Shown one piece after another: positions 53,608-62,620 of a stretch of 64,000 nucleotides of DNA; positions within the stretch are counted from its first letter, which is position 1, and the number at the start of each line of letters is the position of its first letter. The notes beneath the pieces are model-generated. The model saw only the letters and a list, made by a program, of their open reading frames with translations. It made no database searches and was not told the DNA's origin. The translations under genes were made by a program, and so were the position numbers. The stretch comes from Spiroplasma ixodetis (lineage in GTDB: Bacteria; Bacillota_I; Bacilli_A; Mycoplasmatales; VBWQ01). Location: assembly GCF_027923845.1 (NCBI RefSeq), contig NZ_AP026933.1:2038040-2102039 (forward strand). The letters are read 5' to 3'.

Positions 53608-54470
53608 GAACCTGTTTAGAATCTTTTAGAAAATAAGGTAAAATTACTATATATTTTAAAATAAGAGGTATATATGCATAAAAATTATCCAAGTCATGTT
53701 ACTAAAGAACAATTTGAGAACATAAAATCAACTTTAGAAAACAGCAAAAAGAAAACAAAACCAAGAAATTTAGATTTATATGAAGTGTTTTGTGCAGTTT
53801 TATATGTATTAAAAAGTGGTTGTCAATGAAGAATGTTACCAAAAAATTTTCCAAAATGACAAACTGTATATTATTATTTCCAAATTTGAAGTAAAAACAA
53901 TGATAAAGAACCTAGTGTATTGCAATTAATTTTAAAAAAATTAGTTAAAAAGATTCGTATTAAGAATCATCGAAAAGAAAAAACTAGTTTTTGTATAATT
54001 GATTCGCAAAGTGTTAAAAATACAGATACTACTGAAAATAAAGGTTATGATGCTGGTAAAAAGATTTCAGGAATAAAACGTCATATTGCAGTTGATACGC
54101 AAGGTTTACCACATGCAATTTACATAACTACAGCAGAAAAAACAGATCGTAATAGTGCTATCATAATGATTAAAAGTGAAAAAGAAAATCTTTCTACAGT
54201 TCAAAAAATAATAGTAGATGCTGGCTATACTGGTGAAAAATTTGCTTCTGCAATCAAAACAATCATAAATGCAAATGTTGAAGTTGTAAAACGTAATGAA
54301 TTACATTCTTTTGTAGTACTACCAAAAAGATGAGTTGTAGAACGAAGCTTTGCATGATTAGAAAAATGCAGAAGATTATGAAAAAATTGTGAAAGAAAAC
54401 TAAATACTAGTTTACAAATGGTTGTTCTGTCCTTTATTTCAATTTTATTAAAAAGATTCTAAACAGGTTC
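53608..54470 (+). mobile_element. IS5-family element, complete copy
   Basis: 863 bp with TTA at 53605-53607 and 54471-54473, inserted in IS1595 type B. Confidence 0.92.
53674..54462 (+). CDS. IS5-family transposase
   Basis: Intact 262-residue frame, matching the copy at 7623. Confidence 0.9.
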
Positions 54471-55329
54471 TTAAATTAGAAGTATTCAAATTAAAACTAG
54501 AACACCTACTACATTTGATTTGTTTCAAACTTGCTATATATGCAAGACATTGTTTTTCAGTTTGAAAAGTATTATTGAACTCATTCAATTTCATTGTTTC
54601 CTCCACAAGTACATGTGGGGAGAAGTTCGTAAATAAATTATTTACTGGTAGAAATGGATTAGTTAAAGTGCTTAGTGGAATATCAGGTTTTGATTTATAT
54701 AAAATTCAAAAAGTAACAAAAACTATTGAATACTTAAAATCACTTACTACTTTTGCAACTGCAGGCATTAATTTTACAAATGGTAATATTGTGGGAGGAA
54801 ATTTAATGTCAATTTCAGCAATGATGGATGTTAGTCATACATATTTTTCTACAATGAGTAAATCTAATACTTCAAATAGTAAAGAGGAAATTATTATTAA
54901 AATTATTAATGAAAGAAAAGAACACATTACAAAAAGTTTTTCTTTATATAAAGGTATTTTGAGTAATAAAGATTTAAAGGAAATATATGAGTATTTAGAA
55001 AAAAATAATTGAGATAAGTTTGAAATGAGACATTCAGATAAAACAATTCCTAGTTTTGTTAAACTCGGAAAAATAAAAGATTGAAGACCAACATTAACAA
55101 TGTTCAAAGAATGAATAGATAATTATACTCCCGAAAATAAAAAGGTAGAATTAGTAACAGAGATTGAAGATAATAGTCAACAGGAAAGAATAAAGTTAAA
55201 AATTCCTGATTATGAGTTTGAGCCGGAATTTGTTACAAATGCAAATAATGATATGTCAGAAGTTATCATAGAACCTAATGAAAGACAACCACTTTTAGGA
55301 AGTATTAATAGTTAATTAAAATTATTTTT

Positions 55330-55678
55330 CGAACTTCTCCCCACATGTACTTGTGGAGGAAACAATGAAATTGAATGAGTTCAATAATACTTTTCAAACT
55401 GAAAAACAATGTCTTGCATATATAGCAAGTTTGAAACAAATCAAATGTAGTAGGTGTTCTAGTTTTAATTTGAATACTTCTAATTTAAGAAGAATGAGAT
55501 GTTTGAAATGTCATCAAACATTCAGTATTCTCACGGGCACTATATTTTCAAAGTCACAAACACCTTTAATATCTTGGTTTTATCTCATTTTTAGATGAAT
55601 AAACACCAAACATGGAATTCCATCAACTGATGTTGCAAAAGAATTGGGAGTGACCTTGAAAACAGCTTGAAGAATGGG
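55330..55678 (+). mobile_element. IS1595-family element, type B, 5' part
   Basis: Left end CGAACTTCTCCCC to codon 105 of the transposase (…TAWRMG), then IS30 copy 4. The rest of the element is absent beyond the IS30. Confidence 0.9.
55365..55678 (+). pseudogene. IS1595-family transposase, type B, truncated
   Basis: The first ~105 residues (zinc ribbon and helix-turn-helix) are intact. The DDE core is missing, since the sequence to the right of IS30 (56759) is unrelated. A peptide with DNA-binding but no catalytic part could be made. Confidence 0.85.
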
Positions 55679-56758
55679 TGCTGAATTATACTTGTAAGTG
55701 CAAGTAAATAAAATTGCAAAAAATTCTCATATAAAAATTTCATAATGCTAAATTTAGTTTAGAAAAAGTAAGGAGTTTTTATATGAGTTATAAACATATT
55801 GGGATAGATGAAAGAATTTATATTGAGAATCAATTGAAATTTAAAGTTAAAATTAATGAAATAGCTAAAAATCTTAATCGAAGTATTAGTACTATTATTC
55901 GAGAAGTTAATAGAAATAAAGATAATGATCATTATTTTTCATTAATTGCACAAAATAAAGCTGTAAATAGAAAAAAATCACATATTATTTTTCATAAGTT
56001 TAAATATAAAGATTTAGTCAAATATATACAACAAAAACTATTATTGGGCTGATCACCTGAACAAATTTATGGCAGAATTAAAAATTTTCATAAACAATGA
56101 GCTATCAGCTTTAAAACAATTTACAATTGAATTTATTCTGGATTATTTGATAAAGTTACTAGTAAAAATTTAAGAAGAAAAGGTAAAAAACGAAGATCTC
56201 AAGAAAATCGTGGTAAATTTAATGGTAAATCAATTAAAGAACGAGATAATAATGTTAATGATCGCATAACTCTTGGTCATTGAGAAGGAGATACTATAGT
56301 ATCATCAAGAGGTAAAAGTAAATCATGTTTAATAACTTTAGTTGAAAGAGTATCACGATTTACTTTAGCAATGTTAGTTAAAAACAAAACTACTAAAGTT
56401 ATTAATAAAAATATCATTCATTATTTATCAATTCTTCCTAAAAATATTGTTAAAACTATTACTTTTGATCGTGGTAAAGAATTTGCAAATTGACAACAAC
56501 TTGAAAAAAAGTTAGATGTGAAAATTTATTTTGCAAATCCATATTCACCTTGACAAAGAGGTACTAATGAAAATACTAATGGTTTAATTAGAGAAAAATT
56601 TCCTAAAAAATTTATTTTTTCAAAAACTAATAAAAATGAAGTTCATAAATTTATATTGTCTTTAAACCAAAGACCCAGAAAAATACTAAATTATCTTTCA
56701 CCAATCGAATATTTGAATAGAAAAATAATTTAGTTGCACTTACCTTTACAATTTTGCA
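55679..56758 (+). mobile_element. IS30-family element, copy 4, complete
   Basis: 1080 bp, ends as in copy 1 without the 9-bp insertion. No target duplication, because the two flanks are different sequences. Confidence 0.88.
55783..56733 (+). CDS. IS30-family transposase
   Basis: Intact 316-residue frame with helix-turn-helix and DDE motifs (EGDTIVS, FDRGKEFANW, TNENTNGLIREKF). It is the only IS30 copy here with an undisturbed normal-length gene, so it is the likeliest source of IS30 activity. Confidence 0.92.
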
Positions 56759-56855
56759 TTATTTTATTTTTTCTTGTACAATTATTTTAGAAATGATGAA
56801 TTTTAAAGAAAGATTAAAAATTTAACTTTGTTTTTAAAATAAAAATATTTTAAAA

Positions 56856-56884
56856 TTGACACTTATTTTAAATAATAATATAAT
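56856..56884 (+). promoter_or_regulatory. Promoter of rpmG-secE-nusG
   Basis: Consensus TTGACA, 17 bases, TATAAT; rpmG begins 32 bases downstream. Confidence 0.9.
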
Positions 56885-56915
56885 TAAAAATGGTTAAATT
56901 TTCTAGGTGAATTTA

Positions 56916-57065
56916 ATGAACGAAAAAATAATTTTAATTTGTACTGTGTGTTTAAATCGTAATTATCATACATACAAAAATAAGATTAAATATAAAGAGC
57001 GTATGGAACTAAAAAAATATTGTGAACATTGTCAAAAACATACTTTACATAAGGAATCACGTTAG
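56916..57065 (+). CDS. rpmG: Ribosomal protein L33 (zinc form)
   Basis: 49 residues, [20 protein letters not shown] and on to [14 protein letters not shown]. Large-subunit protein near the E site. Cys pairs CxxC at 9-12 and CxxC at about 36-39 show the zinc-binding form. It leads the same transcript as secE and nusG, the standard Firmicute order. The start is fixed by the short leader after the promoter. Confidence 0.93.
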   Translation: MNEKIILICTVCLNRNYHTYKNKIKYKERMELKKYCEHCQKHTLHKESR

Positions 57066-57076
57066 GAGAAATTTTC

Positions 57077-57508
57077 ATGAGTGCAGAAGACAAATCAAAA
57101 GAAAAACCAAAAATTAATCCTGAAAAATTGGCTCTTTTAAAAAGTAAATTTAATATTTTACGTAAAATTAAACCTTTAAGAACAAAAAGAACTTCTGAAG
57201 GAAAACCAAGTTTTGATCCACGAACAGCCGATAAAAATAAAAAGGTTAATATTAGCGAAATTTGAGAAAAAGAACGTAAAAATCGTACGCCTGAAGAACG
57301 TTTTTATTATAAAAAAGAAGCGAGAACTTATCATAAATATTTTTTCTTATACTTATCAAGAGAAATTAGAAGAACTCGTTGAACACCAAGAAAACAATTA
57401 AATAATAAATTTATTACAACAGTATTATTTATTGCTGTCTTAGCACTATTCTTTTATGGAATTGAGCAGTTATTACTATTTGTATTACCTTTATTAAAAA
57501 TAATGTAA
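57077..57508 (+). CDS. secE: Preprotein translocase subunit SecE
   Basis: 143 residues. It clamps SecY in the membrane and is needed for protein export. The single C-terminal membrane helix (FITTVLFIAVLALFFYGIEQ LLLFVLPLL, about 112-140) is preceded by the conserved amphipathic region REIRRTRWTPRKQL. A long Lys-rich N-terminal extension of about 90 residues is typical of mollicutes rather than of the ~60-residue Firmicute form. UGA encodes Trp. AGGAG lies before the ATG, and nusG follows after 19 bases. Confidence 0.92.
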
Positions 57509-57527
57509 AAAATGGAGATGCCAAAAA

Positions 57528-58160
57528 ATGAGCGAAAGAATAAAAAAAGAAACCCCTTTAGTGAAAACTACATCATTAGAAGAAACACATAAACATCGAA
57601 TTGAGCAAGCACAATGATATATTGTTAATTGTAACAAAGGTCATGAAGATAAAGTTGCTGCTGATTTGAAAAATAAAATTGAAAAAAAATTAAATTTAAA
57701 AGATAATATTTTTCAAGTTAGGGTTGTTAAAGAAGCAATACCAGATAAAGATAAAAAAATAACTGAAAAAAATATTTTTCCTGGTTATATTTTTGTTCAT
57801 ATGATTTTAACCGAAGATACTTGATATGATATTCGTAATACAACAGGGATTAATGGTTTTATTGGTTCTAGTGGTAAAGGTGTACCACCGACTCCACTTT
57901 CTACTAAAGAAGTTAATGAAATGTTATATCGTAATTCTAAAAATTCATCACAACCTAAAGTTAAAGAGACAAAAAAAAATATTCGTGATTTTGAGTTAAA
58001 TAATTTTGTTCATATTACTTCTGGTGCTTTACAAGGCCGAGAAGGACAAGTTATTAAATTAGATGAAGATAAGGGTGTTGCAACAGTTTCTGTTGATATG
58101 TTTGGTCGTCAAACCGAAATTAAAGTAGAATATGATAGTTGTAAAAAAATTAAAGTTTAG
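57528..58160 (+). CDS. nusG: Transcription termination/antitermination protein NusG
   Basis: 210 residues. It binds RNA polymerase and modulates elongation and pausing. The NGN domain starts AQWYIVNCNKGHEDKVAADL and contains FPGYIFVHMIL and WYDIRNTTGINGFIGSSGKG. The C-terminal KOW domain is VHITSGALQGREGQVIKLDE. The Lys-rich linker is normal. AATGGAG lies upstream. It ends the first transcription unit. Confidence 0.95.
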
Positions 58161-58203
58161 TTTAAATTATTTAATTTTTATGTAAAATAAAATTAAAATA
58201 TAT

Positions 58204-58232
58204 TTGACTACTAATTATAATGATGTTATTAT
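58204..58232 (+). promoter_or_regulatory. Promoter of rplK-rplA
   Basis: TTGACT, 17 bases, TATTAT, about 110 bases before rplK. Confidence 0.75.
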
Positions 58233-58242
58233 TTGTAAAGTA

Positions 58243-58340
58243 CTATTTATATATATATAAATAGACTTTAATTATGTTTAAACTTGTGGAAGATTTATTC
58301 GTTTGGACCACAGTGAGAATCCATTTAGGAGGAGTTGCTC
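58243..58340 (+). promoter_or_regulatory. rplK leader with hairpin
   Basis: Perfect 22-bp palindrome CTATTTATATA / TATATAAATAG at 58243-58264, then about 70 bases with GTGGAAGAT and CCACAGTGAGAATCC before AGGAGGAG. In other bacteria L1 represses this operon by binding its leader; whether this leader holds such a site is inference. Confidence 0.45.
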
Positions 58341-58787
58341 ATGGCAGATAAAAAAAATATTAATCGTGAAGGTATTATTCAATTACCAGCTGGTAGTGCC
58401 AAACCAGGTGCTAGTTTAGCATCATTCGGTATTGATATGCCACGTTTTTGTAGAGAATTTAACGATAAAACCAAAGATCAAAAAGATGATGTTAATCCAG
58501 TTCCAATTCCAGTTTTTATTACAGCATATAAAGATAAAACTTTTGACTTTAAAATAAAAACTGCACCAACAACATTTCTTTTAAAAAGAGCATTGAAACT
58601 TGCAAAAGGTTCATCAAATGCTAAATTAACAAAAGTAGGAACACTTACTATTGCTCAAATCACAGAAATTGCTCAAATTAAATTACCTGATTTAAATGCT
58701 TATTCTTTAGAAGATGCAATTAAAATTGTTGCAGGAACAGCCAAGAATATGGGTATTACTGTTGAAGATGGAAAGCAAGGTGTTTAA
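58341..58787 (+). CDS. rplK: Ribosomal protein L11
   Basis: 148 residues. It forms the GTPase-associated centre of the large subunit. The N-terminal proline-switch region is LPAGSAKPGASLASFGIDMP and the C-terminal rRNA-binding part AGTAKNMGITVEDGK. KFNDKTK is seen as EFNDKTKDQ. AGGAGGAG sits 8 bases before ATG 58341. It overlaps the rplA start by one spacer base (TAATATG). Confidence 0.96.
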   Translation: MADKKNINREGIIQLPAGSAKPGASLASFGIDMPRFCREFNDKTKDQKDDVNPVPIPVFITAYKDKTFDFKIKTAPTTFLLKRALKLAKGSSNAKLTKVGTLTIAQITEIAQIKLPDLNAYSLEDAIKIVAGTAKNMGITVEDGKQGV

Positions 58788-58788
58788 T

Positions 58789-59475
58789 ATGAATAGAAGT
58801 AAAAGATATCTTGCAGTTGCAAAATTAGTTGATAACACTAAAGTTTATCCAATTGATCGTGCTTTAGAATTAGCTAAACAAACTTCATCATTAAAATTTG
58901 ATGCAACAGTTGAAGCAGCATTTCGTTTAAATGTTGATCCAAGACATGCTGATCAAATGTTACGTGGTTCTATTGTTTTACCAGCAGGGACCGGAAAAAC
59001 ACAACGTGTTTTAGTAATAACTACTACTAAACAAAAAGAGGCAATGGAAAGTCAAGCTGATTTTGTTGGTGGTAAGGAAATGATTGAAAAAATTCAAAAA
59101 GGTTGATTTGATTTTGATGTTATTATTGCAACACCCGAAATGATGAGTGAATTAGGAAAAATTGGTAGAGTATTAGGACCAAAAGGGTTAATGCCTACAG
59201 CAAAACTAGGAACAGTAACAATGGATGTTCAAAAAGCAATAGCTGATATTCGTAAAGGTAAAGTTGAATATCGTGTTGATAAACAAGGTAATATTCATGT
59301 TATTCTTGGTAAAGTATCATTTGCACAAGAAGGGTTAAAAGATAATTATTTAGCAATTCTTAACACTTTAAGAAAAGTTAAACCCACAGCAGTTAAGGGT
59401 GCTTATATTAAAAATATAAGTATTACTACAGCAATGGGCCCTGGTATTAAAGTATTAAAAATAATGTTTAAGTAA
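58789..59475 (+). CDS. rplA: Ribosomal protein L1
   Basis: 228 residues. It makes up the L1 stalk, helps tRNA leave the ribosome, and is the usual autoregulator of this operon. Signature features: [60 protein letters not shown], and the C-terminal [18 protein letters not shown]. Start ATG lies one base after the rplK stop. A decayed IS256 now fills the space downstream, in front of a terminator at 60088. Confidence 0.96.
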
Positions 59476-59498
59476 TTAGAAAACTAAAAGTACTAATG

Positions 59499-59987
59499 GA
59501 GGCTTTTTAATAATCTGTGTATCTTTGTTTTACAAAGTTACTAATTTAGATTAATTCTGTCTTCAAATTTTATTAAAATGAAATTGCTGTTTTCAATTTT
59601 GAATAGGCAATGTTCATTTTTTTGTTATATTTTCAATTGCCAATTAGTGCCATATAAAGATGAGTAATTGACTATTAACAGATTCAATAGCATTTTAGTA
59701 TAAAAATTTCTACTGGATAAAATAAAAACCATTAAATTTTACTCAATTTTTATATCAAATGTAATTTGAGGATATTTTTACTTTTTCTCTCTTGCATTGC
59801 TTTTTTCACTATCACTATAAATTGGTATTGCAACTAGATTCGATGTTTTAAATATCTAATTTTTGCATAAATATTTCTCAGATTTAGTAATCTGTGTAAC
59901 TCACTCTTTCTAGTCATTTAATTATATTTACTAGAATTAATTAAACATAGTTATTTTTGTAAGTTACACAGATTACTAAACATTTCC
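59499..59987 (-). mobile_element. Decayed IS256-family element
   Basis: Both ends match the IS256 at 62621-63995 (GAGGCTTTTTAATAATCTGT on the left, CATTTCC on the right). The interior has several deletions that leave 489 of about 1375 bp. Only short transposase pieces survive (around 59570-59850). No flanking repeat is visible. Confidence 0.85.
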
Positions 59988-60287
59988 ATCAAAAATTCAA
60001 GAACTAGTAAAAAGGGCTAAGTGGCCCCTCCAATTTTTATAATTAAAATGTTTATAAAATAGAAATCACAATTTAACCCAAATTTATAAAAAGCCTATAG
60101 TCTTCTTGTTTTGTCTTTCTATAGGCTTTTTAATCCATATAATTTGGTGATAAAGAAATGATTTAAAAATTTATATGGTTTAGTATTCAAAAAATAAACA
60201 AGCCTAATTAGGCTTGTTTTAAATGAATTTAAGATACTTATTTTTGTGTTTTACTTTTATATATTTTTTTTGTTTTCTCTTCAAACT
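59988..60287. terminator. Region with two terminators between rplA and the BNR gene
   Basis: AAAAAGCCTATAG (60088-60100) / CTATAGGCTTTTT (60119-60131), a 13-bp stem that works both ways, and AAACAAGCCTAA / TTAGGCTTGTTT (60196-60219), a perfect palindrome. No gene is seen in the rest. Confidence 0.8.
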
Positions 60288-61259
60288 TTAATTATTTTGT
60301 TTATACAACAAAGAACCAGCAATCGATGATGCATAGATTGTGTCATTAAGATTTAATAAATTAAATACTGGTAGTTTTTTTTCATTTAATGTTATTCCAG
60401 TATTTTTAATTTCAGTAAATGTATTACCATTATCAATAGATTGGTATAAACCACCTAGATTATTTAAATCATCGAAATTTTCTACACCTGCATAAATAGT
60501 TCCATCAGATGTAGTTACTAAACTAGAAATTTTACCATAAATATTTACAGTAGAAATTTTATTAAATGTATTACCACCATCAGTACTCTTTCATAAACCT
60601 TCGGTTGAAGAAGGTGCACTAGATAATGCATAAATAGTTCCATCAGATGTAGTTACTAAACTAGAAATTTTACCATAAATATTTACAGTAGAAATTTTAT
60701 TAAATGTATTACCACCATCAGTACTCTTTCATAAACCATCATTTGTGCCAGCATAAATAGTTCCATCAACATTTAATAAACTAGAAACAAATAAACCACG
60801 AAGTCCAGTATTTTTAATTTCAGTAAATGTATTACCACCATCTATTGATTTATATCAATCAGTAGCATATGGACTTTTAATTTCATTATATTTTGTGACA
60901 TTTTTTAAATATGTTGAAAGATAAATTATACCATTAACATTTAATAAACTAGAAATATTTTTAGTATCAAAATTTATTCCAGTATTTTTAATTTCAGTAA
61001 ATGTATTACCATTAGTGCTTTTTCATAAACCATTTCCAGCACCTGCATAAATTTTTCCATCGACATTTGTTCAACAATGTAATAAATCATGTTGAAGTCC
61101 AGTATTAATTAATTTACTAAACATGGTTTTTTCTTGATATCCATTAATATTATTAAAATTATTAATTAATTTTACTTCATTTGTGTTATGTGTTGTTGAA
61201 ATAAATGAACTCCCCATAGTTAAAGTTAAAAAACTGAATGTTGTTAGTAATTTTTTCAT
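60288..61259 (-). CDS. Secreted BNR/beta-propeller-like repeat protein
   Basis: 323 residues. Signal-like start MKKLLTTFSFLTLTMGSSFI, no lipobox. At least six repeats of about 35-50 residues carry GLWKSTDGGNTFNKI and SSLLNVDGTIYAG units, i.e. Asp-box (SxDxGxTF) motifs of sialidase-like and related propellers. These motifs stabilise blades and do not by themselves imply sialidase activity; no catalytic Arg triad is apparent. Two neighbouring units near 60480-60740 are almost identical over about 115 bp. GGAGGTAAAAAT precedes ATG 61259. A related fragment lies at 34280-34656. Confidence 0.82.
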
Positions 61260-61293
61260 ATTTTTACCTCCTAAATTTTTTTATATAAATTAT

Positions 61294-61385
61294 GGCTTTT
61301 CTCCCTTTATGTACTATTTTTAATTTTATCACATAAAGGGAGAAAAGCCTATCTACGGACTTTTCCCCACATTTTTAAATCAAAC
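61294..61385 (-). mobile_element. IS1595 type A end remnant
   Basis: Keeps the outer hairpin end and the last codons' region (to TTTAAATCAAAC). Its hairpin is altered so that GGCTTTTCTCCCTTTATGT pairs perfectly with its complement. It is cut by an IS3 fragment. Confidence 0.8.
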
Positions 61386-61497
61386 TTAAAATAATATGCT
61401 GATTTAGAGATTTTTAAAAAATGACACATTGTGCGAATTTTATATTTAACTTTATTTTTCACAATAATCTCTATTTTCTGCCTATTATTCCTCATCT
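61386..61497 (-). pseudogene. IS3-family element 1 fragment (orfA/orfB junction)
   Basis: Inverted match to about 5248-5360 of the full copy, from AGGCAGAAAATAGA to the ACATATTATTTTAA codons. Non-functional. Confidence 0.75.
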
Positions 61498-61879
61498 ACA
61501 AGCAAAAATATTGATTATCGTTGCACTAACTAAAATATAATTTAAAAAAAATCTAATTTTTTTTTAATAACAATTTCTCCTTAATTTAGTTTTCTTTAAA
61601 TTAGTTATAGCGGTTTCTTTTCTTTTTGTTTGGTTCTTTATTTTGGCTTATCTTTAGCGCTATAAAGAAAAGAAAAATAAAGAATATATTACCAACAAGC
61701 ATTTTGGAACACCAATCACCCAAAACGCCGCACTCCCAACGATTTTGACAGCACGGGGTTTCGGCTTAATGCTTGTTGGTAATATATTAATTCGCCATTT
61801 TTATTAAGTTTTAATAAACATTTAATAAACATTAAAACTTAATAATATTATACAATATTTTCAGAAAAAAAATAAAAAA
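61498..61879. other. Structured non-coding segment
   Basis: There is no gene. Three strong inverted repeats lie in about 240 bases. First, TATAGCG (61606-61612) pairs with CGCTATA (61658-61664), overlapping an alternative pairing of TTTCTTTTCTTT (61614) with AAAGAAAAGAAA (61664). Second, AATATATTACCAACAAGCAT at 61683 plus one more base pairs perfectly over 21 bp with 61768-61788, around a loop far richer in G/C than the surroundings. Third, ATTAAGTTTTAAT (61803) pairs with ATTAAAACTTAAT (61831). The set resembles intergenic regions of single-stranded DNA phages (origin or packaging signals), but could be a non-coding RNA. Confidence 0.7.
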
Positions 61880-61950
61880 GGCTTTTCTCCCTTTATGTAC
61901 TATTTTAATTTTATCACATAAATGCTGAGAAAAGCCTATCTACGGACTTC
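61880..61950 (-). mobile_element. IS1595 type A end remnant, cut by IS3
   Basis: 71 bp from GGCTTTTCTCCC to CTACGGACTTC; the IS3 left end begins at 61951. Confidence 0.85.
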
Positions 61951-62026
61951 TGGATGGGTTACACTTTATTGGACACTAATTACATAGACAAGTGAACAAA
62001 TTAATTAAAAGAAAGGAATTATAATT

Positions 62027-62302
62027 ATGGCTAATATTAACTCATATACCGATGAATTTAAAAAACAAAGTAGCTTTATATCAAAGTGGTAAGTCAGTAT
62101 TTTGTCTTGCTAAAGAATATAATGTTACAAGAGCAGCTACTTATAAATGAATTAAGCAATTTACTAATTCAGGCAGTTTTAAAACCAAAGATAATCTTTC
62201 TGTTGAAGGAAATGAGCTAATTAAATTAAAAAAAGAATTAAAACAGTTATGAATGGAAAATGATATTTTAAAGCAAGCAGCACTAATAATAAGCAGAAAG
62301 TA
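62027..62302 (+). pseudogene. IS3-family element 1, OrfA, frameshifted
   Basis: MANINSYTDEFKKQ, then two bases are missing relative to 4988-5266 (CAAAGTAGC for CAAATAGTAGC), which shifts the frame. The helix-turn-helix and leucine-rich parts continue in another frame to the TAG. Confidence 0.8.
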
Positions 62303-62552
62303 GAGATTATTACAAATAATAAGTTTAAATATAAAATTCGCATAATGTGTCGTTTTTTAAAACTTTCTAAATCAACATATTATTTTAATTTAAATAAAAA
62401 AGAAGATAAAATTAAAAATAATATTTATGATGAAGCTGTTATTAGTGCTTTTAAAGAAAATAAAAAAGTTTATGTTACTAGAAGATTAAAAGTCATACTA
62501 GCAAACCAAGAAATTTATTTATCACGCAGAAAAATTAAAGAAATTATGAATA
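62300..62552 (+). pseudogene. IS3-family element 1, OrfB N-terminal fragment
   Basis: IEIITNNKFKYKIRIMCRFL, then LNKKEDKIKNNIYDEAVISA in an uninterrupted frame (the full copy is frameshifted here), and RRKIKEIMN, where IS256 cuts it. It lacks the integrase core. Confidence 0.8.
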
Positions 62553-62620
62553 GGAAATGTTTAGTAATCTGTGTAACTTACAAAAATAACTATGTTTAAT
62601 TAATTCTAGTAAATATAATT
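62553..62620 (+). repeat. 68-bp inverted copy of the IS256 right end
   Basis: Exact reverse complement of 63928-63995, abutting the true left end of IS256 (62621). Confidence 0.9.

Larger units (their letters stand above)
52907..54594 (-). pseudogene. IS1595-family transposase, type B, split by IS5
   Basis: 54594-54471 plus 53607-52907 (one TTA shared) restores 822 bp. The IS5 enters just before RRMRCLKCHQTF, in the zinc ribbon. Confidence 0.9.
52823..54629 (-). mobile_element. IS1595-family element, type B, interrupted by IS5
   Basis: 941 bp without the IS5 (863 + 3), flanked by TAAATAAA at 52815-52822 and 54630-54637. Confidence 0.95.
52403..55315 (+). pseudogene. Unknown membrane-associated protein, split by IS1595 (itself split by IS5)
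   Basis: 52403-52822 joins 54638-55315 after removing the insertion and one TAAATAAA, giving about 365 residues from MKINKEETWKEVQKVLNNLH to PLLGSINS. A weakly hydrophobic pair around WSNTTTGVLLTIAGLKSV and ADILYAAFGGWVIWQAYNL precedes a Thr/Pro-rich linker (TEPNLPTFPTLPPNN). A second hydrophobic region (YLKSLTTFATAGINFTNGNI) lies in the later half, and the tail is acidic. AAAGGAAT precedes the start. It lies 72 bases after the secreted-protein gene, likely in the same transcript. The family is not recognised. Confidence 0.65.
61951..62552 (+). mobile_element. IS3-family element 1, 5' half
   Basis: Left end TGGATGGGTTACACTTTATT, orfA and the start of orfB; cut by the IS256 end at 62553 at the codons before KHNLIS of the full copy. 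Confidence 0.85.

Noticed and set aside
60288..61259. Sialidase
   Set aside because: Asp-box repeats are present, but no catalytic Arg triad or Tyr/Glu pair can be identified; such boxes occur in many propellers.
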